Of a stretch of 64,000 bases of DNA, positions 50,901 through 63,400 are shown piece after piece. The DNA is from Strongylocentrotus droebachiensis (taxonomy: Eukaryota > Echinodermata > Echinoidea > Camarodonta > Strongylocentrotidae), in assembly GCA_035222895.1 (NCBI GenBank), contig JAVYIG010007482.1, forward strand, positions 1-64,000, written 5' to 3'. Numbering within the stretch: the stretch's first letter is position 1; each line of letters opens with the position of its first letter. The notes under the pieces were generated by a model. The model was given only the letters and a program-made list of their open reading frames with translations, made no database searches and was not told where the DNA came from. Both the position numbers and the translations under genes were made by a program.

Positions 50901-53900
50901 TAAAGAGAGCTGAATTTGAACCCAGGCCTTAGGCTACTCCCCCCCCCCTCTCTCTCTCTCTCTCTCTTTCTCTTTCTCTTTCTCTTTTGTCATTGCCCTT
51001 CCTTTCCCTTGCTTATTTCCTTTTTGCCACGGAGTATGTACATGTACATGTAATGTGCATGTGCAGGCACGTACGCAGGGGGGTGGGGTGTTTTAGGGGT
51101 TAACCCCCCTCAATTTCTTTCTTTCTTTTTGTTCAAGGGGGGGGGGGGGTGCTGAGTAGGAAAAATTGTTTAACAGTAGATTCCCCCTCGTTTGATTCTT
51201 TTGTTCGGATTATTTGACGGGGATAGATAGAAGTGAACTCACGTTTGTAATATTATTCTTATTTTTTATCGTCTCTACGATGCACTTTAAATCACTGGTA
51301 ATTTGATACAGTCCCCCAGGTAACAAATCAATAACATTTGATCAAGGTTTACAGTTACACCTCATATTCTTTCGACAGGGTTGGTTGGTCCTTAAAAAGA
51401 CCTATTCATGCTCTATCTCAAAATTTTGATAGGGTGAATTTAAGATGAATATTTGATTGAAACTTTTTAGAGGGAGCATACATGTATATTTGTTTGATTA
51501 TTTTTAGTACAGGGTAAATGGAAAGAGACCTCGCAATATAGGTCACTGAGTTGCCATTTTGTGTTTGATTGATCGCATCTTCAAAAATCATAACTTTCTT
51601 ACTTTTAATTGGTTTTCCTCAAACTTTTACAGACTAGTTTCTCTAATTTGTCTGCCTTTATTAAAACCGATTTGATATTAGGAGGGACTCCTCCTTTAAC
51701 CGTTTGAACAAATCTACCACAGTAGCAGGTTTGAGCACATTTGTATGTCTGGATATTGGACTGTGTGATAGACTTAACTTGGAGTGATAGCTCAGTCGGT
51801 AGTGACCTTTGGTAAGGCATTAATTCTCATTACCAAGTCCCTCAGAGAGGACCTTGAGCCGTCGGTCTTCTGGTTGCTTACTAACAAGCATTTATTGCTT
51901 TCTTAGCTGTCGGGTAAAATAACCACCACTATCACTATCACAAATGTGTTATTCTTGTGTCTTTAGGTTGATCTGTACTCTGGAGCTTTGTTCATCCAGC
52001 AAGCCCTTGGATGGAACCTCTATGTGGCCATCTTCTCTTTACTTGCTATCACAGCATTGTATACAGTGACAGGGGGACTGGCTGCTGTCATCTTTACAGA
52101 TACCTTACAGGCTATTGTCATGTTGACAGGGGCACTCTGGCTTTGTATTAAGAGTAAGTACAGACCTCTGCAGGATGGTGCTTTTAAAAGAGACCTTTTG
52201 GCTTTGTGTTTGGAGTATATTCTGGTACTCTGGTCGATTTTGATAAAGGCACTTGTTCTTTATGGAGAATATTAGAATAAAGTTCAGTCAAACATATGTT
52301 ATGCTATGGTCACATTACCCAAAAGTAGGCTGCTCGGCGGCCGAGCGGCGAGTTTTTAACCAATTCTGCCCGGCGGCTGCCCGGCCACCGAGCGGCGGCC
52401 GCCCAGGCACCGCTCGATTTTAGGGCATTGCTCGGTCGCCGCTGAAGTTTTAGCGCGGAGTTAAAATTTGGGCGGCGCCTGCTCACTTTTCACTCGCCGC
52501 CCAAAATACGCTCGGTGCCTGGTAGGTCGCCGCCCGGGCACCGACCTAATCGCTGGGCGATGCCTAATTCCAGCAGCGACCGAGCAGGCTACTGATCAGC
52601 CGGTCGCTGCTCAGATTTGTGACCATAGCTTAAGTGGCCACCTCTCTATAAAAGCCACCGGTCTATAATGGTCACCTGTATTGCCTCCTTCTAGAAGGGA
52701 ATGTGTGTTGAAGGACGTATCTAGAAAGACCACCCGTTATTAACAGTGGCCACTGTTTGTGTGTCCTGTAGAGGAGATTGACTGTATAGAACCTTAAAGA
52801 TTTATTTGATTCTGGTTCTGGATTGAGAGTACATGTAAGATCTTTGCAGATGCTTTTGATAAAACAACAGTTCTTTATGGAGAACAGTTACGCTGCAGAT
52901 TATGGATAGATTACATGATTCCATTGATTTTCATGTTGGAATACTTTTTTCAGAATATTAGACTAAAATATTATTTCTGTAAAGACATTCTCTTGTGAGT
53001 AGACTACTCAATACCGTCGTACTTGGTCTTATAAAATAGGGCCCGCACAGAAACCTAAGTCAGACTTGAGAATCGCATGCACATGCAGTTTTTATTCTTT
53101 ATTTTCTCTATACTCCCTTAATATTATCCATAATTTGTTCACATAGAATGTCAGGTGACCTTTTGAAAGGTTGATTTTATAGATACTAGCTGTACACAAT
53201 TGATTTCTTAGGTGAATGATGGTCAAATTAAAGTAACACTTTCTGTGTATTTTGTGTTCGTTTCTTTCATTGTCTTGTGTTGTCTCTATTATCCCACTTT
53301 TTTCTACACTTTAGTTGTTCACTGTGTATTGGCATTATTATTCTCTCAAGGTTTTCAGGCAATCGGTGGTTACCAGAATCTTGAACCCCTGTATGCCCAA
53401 GCCATCGCCAATGATACCATCATGTCAAACAATTCTTGCGGTCTCCCTAGAGATGATTACTTCAATCTCTTCCGTGATCCTGTGACCTCTGACCTTCCAT
53501 GGCCTGGGTTCATCTTTGGACAGACCGCAGCTTCTCTCTGGTACTGGGCAACTGATCAGGTCTGTTTTATTTTTATTCTGGCCAGTCCAATGGGTTCAAA
53601 TCCATGTATCATTTTTACAGCAGACTGAAAACTGTAAAATCAAGACCCTTTATTTTCCTTCTCATGGTCTAGCTGTTACAGTTCATTTAACCTATAGCAG
53701 ATCAGGGATTTCTAAGAGTCTAAATGGATAAAATTTTCCTCCTCAAATTGGCAATAATATTTTATTCATAATTGTTTATTTATATACCAGTATATATATT
53801 GCAGCACAAACAGACTTACATTTCCAGTGATTTATGCATTTTCTGCTGAATAGTAATTCTACAATTTGTAATTCCTAGCATTTTTTGATCAAAAGATGAA

Positions 53901-56900
53901 AATAAAGTTTGACTTAACTGTTATAATAATAATGATAGTGGCTTCTTATAAAGCGCACATGTCCATCACGTCGTGACGCTCCTCGCTGCTTCGATCATTA
54001 CCCAAGGCAGCTATTACGGCGCTCTAGCATTTCAAGGAATTAATTTCTGCCAGGTTAAATACTTTGTTAACTACCAGGTTATGGTTTAACTACTTTAATA
54101 CAGCACTAATCCATATACTAATCCTTAATTTTCCACATGTATGCATTCTACAGAGATGGACAATTTAATCTTGATCGTTTTCTCTAGTTGCCAATAATAG
54201 TTCCATTAAGCCCAGTAACCAGTTTGTTCAATCTATGATGAAATGACAGATACATGTTCATATCTTTATAGACATTTAGCCTCAGCAAACTTTCTTCAGG
54301 AGAAACCCTAGAATTTAATTTAAATGTCCATGTATATGGAAAATATGAAAATTCTAATATGACAAAAGCTATTTTGCATTGTATGTACATTTAGTTGCTT
54401 TACTGTACTTTTTTTTGTAAGACCACTGCAGTAAAATAACTTTTTTTGCAAATTGTTTTGGGTCAATTGCTATTTGGGCTAGACTATCTCGCTGATTCTA
54501 GGAACTTGCTCAGAAGTCAGAAAAGCAACACTTATCGATGACTTTTGTGTTGTGCACGAAACCTTAAAGCTAATCTTGAGCTCTGGTATGTGATTCATAT
54601 GTCGAGAGAACATGGCTATTATTCATTCTGGATTGTTTATCCTGCAGTAGATTGATTGTTTGAACAGGTAAAATAAAAACTTGCTGGAAACCATCTTCAA
54701 TAAAAACCACAACTCTCATTTGCACGTAGTGACCTGTTTTAAGCACATGTGTCGAGCCTACTAAACTTGATTTCCTTATCTTTATATGCTCATTACTCAG
54801 CCCCTATATATTTTCTACCAAAACTGTTTGGCACGTGGCATTTATTTGTAATCTTGAAAATATACAATGCAAGTTTGTTGGATTTTGTAGTAATTTATTT
54901 TTTCTATCATTACCAGAACTCAAGCTTATCTTTAAAAATAATAATAATAATAATACATTTATAGAGCGCAGAAACTATCCAACATTAAGTATATATTCTA
55001 CTGAGCTATAAGAGCTCCTGATATGCTTAGATTTACAATTAATTATAAAGATAGAGTGAAATAGAGAGATGTTGCAATCAACCTCCAAACCGGGAGAAGA
55101 TACTTACATGTAGATAGAAAAAGATGTGTTTTCAGTTTCGATTTAAAGACATTAACAGATGGTGATTTCCTGACTTCAAATGGCAAGTTATTCTAGAGTT
55201 TTGGGGCTGCACAGGCAAATGCTTGATCTCCTAGCGTTATTTTTGTTTTGATAGATGGGATCTGCAGCAACATAGTATCTCTGGAACTGCGCAAGTTGCG
55301 ATTGTGTTGATTAGGTTTGAAATTCAACAGTTCTTTGATACTCTGTTACACCATGCTCTGGTGCTATGAAAACTGTCGGTAATAAAGCCTTGAATGTAAT
55401 CTTGATTTTTATGATAACAAAGTACATGTTTAATCAGGTGGCCGGCTATCATGCTTATTTTGCAGTTAAAGCACAAACTGATCTTCATCATTAATGTACT
55501 GTAGGATAAGCATGTTTTATTTTCCCCCAATTTGATTTACTTTGAGACCATTAATAGATATATTTTCTACCATTAAAAAAAAAAAATCCCATATTCAGCA
55601 TTATTGTGTATGCACATGATTATAGTGTTTGTCTAGTAAGGATAATGGCATATCAGTTGGGAGTGGAAACAGGGAGTATGTGCCCCCACTCGGCACTACA
55701 ATTCAATTCAATTCAATTCAGTTTAATTGGCATCATAAAAACACTGAAGGGGATGTAGGTAATATATTATGCGTAGGTGATGTTTTCCTGGCATCTACTA
55801 ACACAATGGAGACCATAAAAAGCAGTGCACGATAACGTCTTTTTAAATGAAGTAACAGTTTAAGGGGGGTTTGACCCGATGACGATGCGGATACTGTGTG
55901 GGTCTGGACACATGATGGCGTTTTTCTATTCACATCACATTTTCACTTGGCAGCCCAAGGGGGGGGGGGGGGTAAACCCCCTAACCCCTCCCCCATCCCC
56001 ACACAGATCCGCCACTGGGATCTTTTGCAAACTGGAATACCAAGCATGTAGGCGATGGAAAAAAAGTGCTTGCGAAACGGATAGAAACTTCGCGGCCACA
56101 GGGATGACAGAAAATAATATGACAATGAAACCAGCAACTGTGGCAGGATTAATGGCGGGGACAATCTGCATGCTGAATAGAATAGGTATATCGGAAAATT
56201 AATTCAAGACTAAGTTATAAGTTAGAAGTTAGAAGTTATAAAGGAGATAAAATCTTTGGTATTGGTCATGTTCGACTTAAAATTGCATGCCCCCAGGCGC
56301 GGATCCACAAAAAAAAATGAATTATGCATACTACCCCCCCCCCCCCCTCCCAACTGAACGAAATATTGGTAGGCTCGATTTTCACATTTTCGGGGTCATA
56401 TACCAAAAAAATGATGCTCACTACCCCCCCTCCCCCCCCCCCCCCCCCCCCACTGAGCGAGATATTGGTCGGCGCGATTTTCACATTTTAGGCCCCCCCT
56501 ATTGGCAAATCCTGGATCCGCCACTGCTGTACCCCCCTTCCCTTCTTTCTCTCCTTCGAGCGTAGCTAGGATATTAGTGTAGGGGGCGGTATATCGATCA
56601 CTTACAGAGCGCGCTCCCTATAGGAGGGTGGGTGCAGGGAGAGGGATTAGAGGTTTAATTAAACTAAAGAGAAAGAAGACTATTCGTGTACAGTTCTCGA
56701 CTCTTTATCCTTGTCTGAATTCAGTTCCCCCCTCCCGCGCGAAGTGAAGCGCGGAAGCTTTGACGTTACTTTAAACTTTCAGAGAAAGAAGACGATTCAT
56801 TTGTACCATTCTCGACTCTAAATCAATATCTGAATTTTCAAAAATGTTTCTTTGTCTGTTCCTTTTTCTATCTACGTCCGTTTACTTTTTTTCTTCTCTC

Positions 56901-57458
56901 TCTCTTTCTTTTTTTTTTTTTTTTTTTTTGGGGGGGCGGCGTTTTTTAAAAATATAGGCCTATATATATATTTTTTTTGGGGGGGGCACCTTACCGCCCC
57001 TTGGCTACGCTCCTGTTCTCCTCCATCCCCTCAATTGTCCAACACTGCCTGTTCTCTCAACACTCACTCCGCGTTTAACTTTCTCCTCTATTCGAATTCT
57101 TGAATTAAACCTTTAAACATTGGACCAAACCCTATACCGAGACTGAAACATAACCTAAATCCCTGATGCAACCTATAGTTTGCAGGCACAAACTCTTGGC
57201 AGTCGTTGTGCGTTAGTGCCTGCAAAATGAGACTATATTAGTCAGAAACTGACAGATCTAGGCTCTGCTCAAGACTCCAGAAATTGTGGTTAAGTGTCAA
57301 ATTAAAGTTAGTGATTGCAGACTAGATGCAACCTTACCAGTATCTCTTGACGAAATAAAGCCCACATAAATTATTGCCAGGGCGTGTCGGAGAACCTTCC
57401 CCTTCTCCTCTCCATTTCCCAACCCCTCCCTCTCTCTATCTTTCTCTCTCTCTATCTT

Positions 57459-57492
<34 letters not shown>

Positions 57493-60400
57493 CCCATCTC
57501 CGTTTACCCTGACAAGTTTACTCGAGATTGCACTGAACCGGATTATACTCTGGATTTTTTTCTTCTTTTTCACATCTTTTTATTGTCATGAGGGAAACTA
57601 TCATTGATTCTTCTTGAAATTAACATACCGATAATTATGTAGAGAAGATATTGCGTACAAATATATCAACACAATGGGCTTTATCATAATCACTACACAA
57701 TGATGTACTGCATTCAGGCTCATAGGATGGTTATTTATATACAAAAATAGCATAAAGGAATGAGGACAAGAAGGGTTGATTGCACGTAAAATGAATCTTT
57801 TTTTTTCTTTTATTTTGAGTTCGTCAGTTCGTGTTAGTGGTTGCGTAGGCAAAAGAGAAAATTCTGTATTTAAAAAAAAAATTATTGCCGCAAATCCGCT
57901 CTCACAGGTCACATGTACTTGCTACAAAAAAACAAAAAAAAAAATCATAAATTACAATATTCATCAATGTGGGATTGTCTAAGTAGATGGAAAAGATCAT
58001 GTTTTACCAAAAGTGGAATGTACAATTAACAATTAAGGAATATTACATAACATGATATAAGATTGTATTTATATAAACATGACTATTTTCGCTTTTATCC
58101 CCTGCATGTGACATGAATAACAAGGGTTTATGGAAAAAAGAAAAGAGGGAGACAAAAAGAAAGAAAGAAACATGAAAATGGGTTTGATCCTGCTCATCTC
58201 CGTGAAATAGATTATTCCCCCCCCAAAAAAAAAAAGGTAATTTACTTGAAATCTAATGTATGACAACATGACAGGGGTTCAAATGAAAATATAAGCCTAT
58301 TAAAAGCATTGGTCCTGTACTAACATTAATTTGACCCTGGCTTGTCAAATTCTCTACCTAATATGAAACGAAAAAATTATAGCGGCGCTAAACTGCCAGT
58401 ACAAATGGATGATTACTTAACATACATTTATTAGCGGAAAAAGAGATCTGATCCGAAATTCGTTGAAAGGGGGCCTTGAGAAAACTGAAATATGATTGAC
58501 AGACTCTTATCAACAAAATAATAAAAAACACATTAAGAAAAGGTTATTTGTATCCTGAAATGTAAACCACTACAAATGTGAATAGGGAGTTGGTTTACAA
58601 ACGGTATAATTGAAGAATATTCTCAAGGACTTGTCTAAATAACCTTCAGCCAAGATATAGCTCTTTTTTTTTCTTTTCGCCTGGTAATGGTTGGCGAGCA
58701 ATGAACCACAAATTGATCCCTTCCCCTTTAAAATTGAAGAAAAGTACAGAATCCAAACAATATGACATCAAAATAACAGTAATACATGTACTTCCAATCA
58801 AGGCCTTAATTAAGCTACTGACAACCCCAGGGGGTGTTTCACAAAGATCCTAAGTCGAACTTAAATATTATGGAAAGCCATTTGTAGCCTTAAAATTAAA
58901 TATATTCAAAAGCAAAAATTCATTTATTTTAGACTTTTCATAACTTCCACATAAGAACATGAAATCTCCTTGACAATAGAAAATATGAATGATTTGAATC
59001 AACATTTTATGCCTTTTAAAATACCTTTTACAAAATATTACATAGATGCTAACGGCTTTCCATAATTTTTAAGTTGAACTAAATAAACAAAAAATTAAAA
59101 AAAGTTTTCGGGTCAAATACAAAAAATGAATAATGCATACTACCCCCCCCCCCCCCCCCCCCCCCCCACTGAGAGAAATATTGGGAGGCTCGATTTTCAC
59201 ATTTTCAGGGTCATATACCAAAAAAATGATGCTCACTACCCCCCCCCCCCTCCCCCACTGAGCGAGATATTGGTCGGCGCGATTTTCACATTTTAGGCCC
59301 CCCCCCCCCCCCCCTATCGGCAAATCCTGGATCCGCCCCTGCATGCCCTCCCCCCCCCCCCCGACCCTTACCCGGTAACAAAAAACACCTTCTTATAATA
59401 TCATCCCCCTTTCTTTCTTTCCCCTTCTCATTATTCTCCTTTTCCCCCTTTTCTCTCCTCCGTCTTTCCGCCTTTTCTCTCCTCTCTCTTTCCCTTTCCC
59501 CTCCTTTTTCTCCTCTCCCCTTTTCTTTCCTCCCTCTTTTCTTCTTCTTTCTCTCTTCCCTTTTTTTCTTTTTCCTCTCCTTTTTCTTTCCCCCTCCTTT
59601 TTCTCCTTTTCTTTTTTTTGGCCGGGGGGGTATGTGCCCCCTGTGCCCCCCTGGATCCGCCACTGTCCTCAGTGACAGGAGTGATAGGGTTCACAGTGTG
59701 ACATATTTGTAAAGCCTGGTTACTTTGCTTTCTCTCATGTAATTTTTATCAGGGACTTGTTAAAGAATTCAATTCAATTCAATTCAAATCATTTATTTCC
59801 AAATTCCAACATCAATTAAAACGATGTGTAAAAAACAGTCAATGGGCAATAAAAACATTGTAAAACTATGATAATTCAATCAAGTGACTAAGGAGATTAA
59901 AAAAACACAAGTATATTATTTTATGAGAAACAAGGTGAAGAAAAGGGCAAAGTAGACCGTATAATACAAAATGCAGTCTACATAAAAAAACACAAGTGGA
60001 TAATTGAAAAATGGTGAACACAATGAAAGCCAGGTTTGTGGCTTGTTAGGGTGTGTACACCTAGTTTATGTATTTGTTTTGTTAAAGGTAATACAAAGTT
60101 TTGGTATGGGGTCATGAATTTGGTTCAAATGAACACATTGGAAGCAAAGGCGATCCTACAATATTCATTGATCGGTCTCGCGGTTGAAATTGAGTCTAAA
60201 GTGATGAAATTATAAATAATAAACTAATTATGTTGTATAGCCCCCTGTCAAGGTCAATATATTAATTTAGCTATAAAACAATGTTCTTTGAATCAAATCG
60301 ACCGATTTGCTATTACCGTTTGGAATATATATATCACAACTACATATTCTGAGATTTTCATGGTCGCAGCTACCATCGTATGGTTGTAGGCGCTAGTTGA

Positions 60401-63400
60401 AATTTATCAAAATTTACCGGGAGCACCGGTAAATTTGTATATTCAATTTTTCTCGAAAGCAGAAGTGTTTTAGGGGCTACATTTTTTAGTGCTTATAGTA
60501 CATCCATAGGGGCATCCAGATATATCAAAATTGTAAAGAATCACTATCCAGCCAATTTTCAAAAATCACCAAAACTTTGTAATACCTTTAACATTATTAT
60601 TATAGAAATTAGACATTGGTCAAACAATACATAAAACATAGAACATAAGAACATGGAACATAAACATGAAAAACATTAAAATAATATATAAGAGCATCAA
60701 ACAGTAGAGTATGGTTCTACAGGATAATTTAAAAAAAGATATTTTACAAATTTAAAGTAATTAATATGAACAAATTTAATGTTTCTTATGTCGTATTGGT
60801 CACATTTTACATTAGGGACTTTTAGAATGAGTGGACGAGAACACGACGAACGCAGACTGATCATGCGTGTCAACGTACTTAACTGCCCATGTTGACTACA
60901 ATTAGAAATCTTTTAGATTGCACTCGACGATATACATGCATGCAGGAAGTAACATTATGAACATCACAGACAAAGAAAGAGGACAAAATATACAGTTCCT
61001 CATTCTACCCTCAACAAAAGAACATCCCTTCACTGCTATTATGTAAAAATGTGTAGAACAGGTGAATATGCATGTGACACCTGTTCTACACATTTTGACA
61101 TAATAGCAGGGAAGGGATGTTCCTTTGTCGCGGCATACTAGTACCTTGAGCATGTAAAGGCGCTATATAAATATCAATATGTATGTATGTACTAGATTTA
61201 GGAAAATCAAGGTTGACGCATTCTCGATCGCCGACTGAGACGTCGTAACGCATGCGCAGTGCCTTAAAATGACGTCACACATTGCAGTCAAAGCTGTCAA
61301 CGTGCAAATCTAAAAGTCCCTATTATTCCAAAGAAGTGGACCTGAATGTCTCAGAGAGTATCTTGAATAATCATTATTATAGGCCCACTGCTGAAAATTG
61401 TTTGCATTTCTTGTAGGACAACTATGAATCTTGTAAATTACAAGTATGGCAAGTAATTGATTACTATATATAGAAACCAGGAAGCTTGCAGATACGACAT
61501 TTGTATAACATCAACTGCGTATCTGACAACAACAAAATTAACACAAATTAAATCACCTCTCAGGATCTGGGATATAACAAGTGCTTTGAAAAGAAAATCA
61601 GTGAATCCTAAATGTATAGCTAATAAACATATGTCAGTCCAATTTTTTTCAATTATAAGAGTTTGATTGACTTTAAACATGAACATATTTCACACCATTT
61701 TAAAAGGGAAGTGATGCTGATTTTGATTTTATCAGATTTGTCTTGTCTCTGTTATGTAGGTGATTGTACAGAGAGCTCTATCAGCTAAGAACCTCTCGCA
61801 TGGCCAAGGAGCAACGCTGTTTGCTGGCTTGTGTAAAATCACACCAATGTTCTTTATTGTGATGCCAGGAATGATTGCCCGTATTCTTTTCCCAGGTAAG
61901 TTGATCAATTTATATGCTTGGAAGTATTTCATTCTCTTCTCTGGTAATTTGATCATATGACTCCCTGGTTATTTAATCACATGACTTCTATGGTCAGTTG
62001 ACCTCATGACTTCCATGGTATGTTGATAACATGACTTCCATGGTATGTTAACCTCATATGACTTCCATGGTAACTTAACCTCATATGACTTACATGGTAA
62101 GTTAACCTCATATGACTTCCATGGTAAGTTAACCTCATATGAATTCCATGGTAAGTTAACCTCATATGACTTCCATGGTAAGTTGATAACATGGCTTCCA
62201 TGGTATGTTAACCTCATATGACTTACATGGTAACTTAACCTCATATGACTTACATGGTAAGTTAACCTCATATGACTTCCATGGTATGTTGATAACATGA
62301 CTTCCATGGTAAGTTAACCTCATATGACTTCCATGGTAAGTTGATAACATGACTTCCATGGTAAGTTAACCTCATATGACTTCCATGGTATTAAGTTGAT
62401 AACATGACTTCCATGGTATGTTAACCTCATATGACTTCCATGGTAAGTTGATAACATGACTTCCATGGTAAGTTAACCTCATATGACTTCCATGGTAAGT
62501 TGATAACATGACTTCCATGGTATGTTAACCTCATATGACTTCCATGGTCACTTAACCTCATATGACTTACATGGTAAGTTAACCTCATATGACTTCCATG
62601 GTATGTTGATAACATGACTTCCATGGTAAGTTAACCTCATATGACTTCCATGGTAAGTTGATAACATGACTTCCATGGTAAGTTAACCTTATATGACTTC
62701 CATGGTATTAAGTTGATAACATGACTTCCATGGTATGTTAACCTCATATGACTTCCATGGTAAGTTGATAACATGACTTCCATGGTAAGTTAACCTCATA
62801 TGACTTCCATGGTAAGTTGAAAACATGACTTCCATGGTATGTTAACGTCATATGACTTCCATGGTAAGTTGATAACATGACTTCCATGGTATGTTAACCT
62901 CATATGACTTCCATGGTAACTTAACCTCATATGACTTCCATGGTAAGTTAACCTCATATGACTTCCATGGTATGTTGATAACATGACTTCCATGGTAAGT
63001 TAACCTCATATGACTTCCATGGTAAGTTGATAAACTGAATTCCCTGGTTAATTATTCACATGACTTTCCTTGAAAATTGATCACATGACTTCTCTGGTAA
63101 ATTGATCACATGACAACCATGGTTAGTTAATAATTGTTTTTTCTTTTCTAGAATTTGATTACACTATCTACTCTCGAAGGGATTGCATTCTCTTTCCTTG
63201 TAAATTCATCCCTGACCTACTCTTTAAAACAAAAAATCTCTTTTAGGAATGTTGATCATGTGATGTATTCTCTAGCTAATAATATTCTCATCTTAATAGT
63301 AAGATTGACACGTAATAATATACCATATTTTCCCCAAGCATGCGGAACTGTATGCCCTTGAAGGAAACATATTTTAGAATGGGTTTAAGAATGTAAACAT

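Noticed and set aside
53212-53350. Upstream extension of SLC5 exon 6
   Set aside because: Hydrophobic but unrelated to SLC5; the acceptor TTCTCTCAAG at 53350 restores the required phase.
59286-59694. Lysine/glutamate-rich minus-strand frames
   Set aside because: They come from a polypyrimidine tract ending in a GGATCC element; composition alone keeps the frames open.
61969-62993. Minus-strand frames repeating a YHGSHMRLT motif
   Set aside because: They are read through tandem array C, antisense to a supported gene; periodicity explains their openness.
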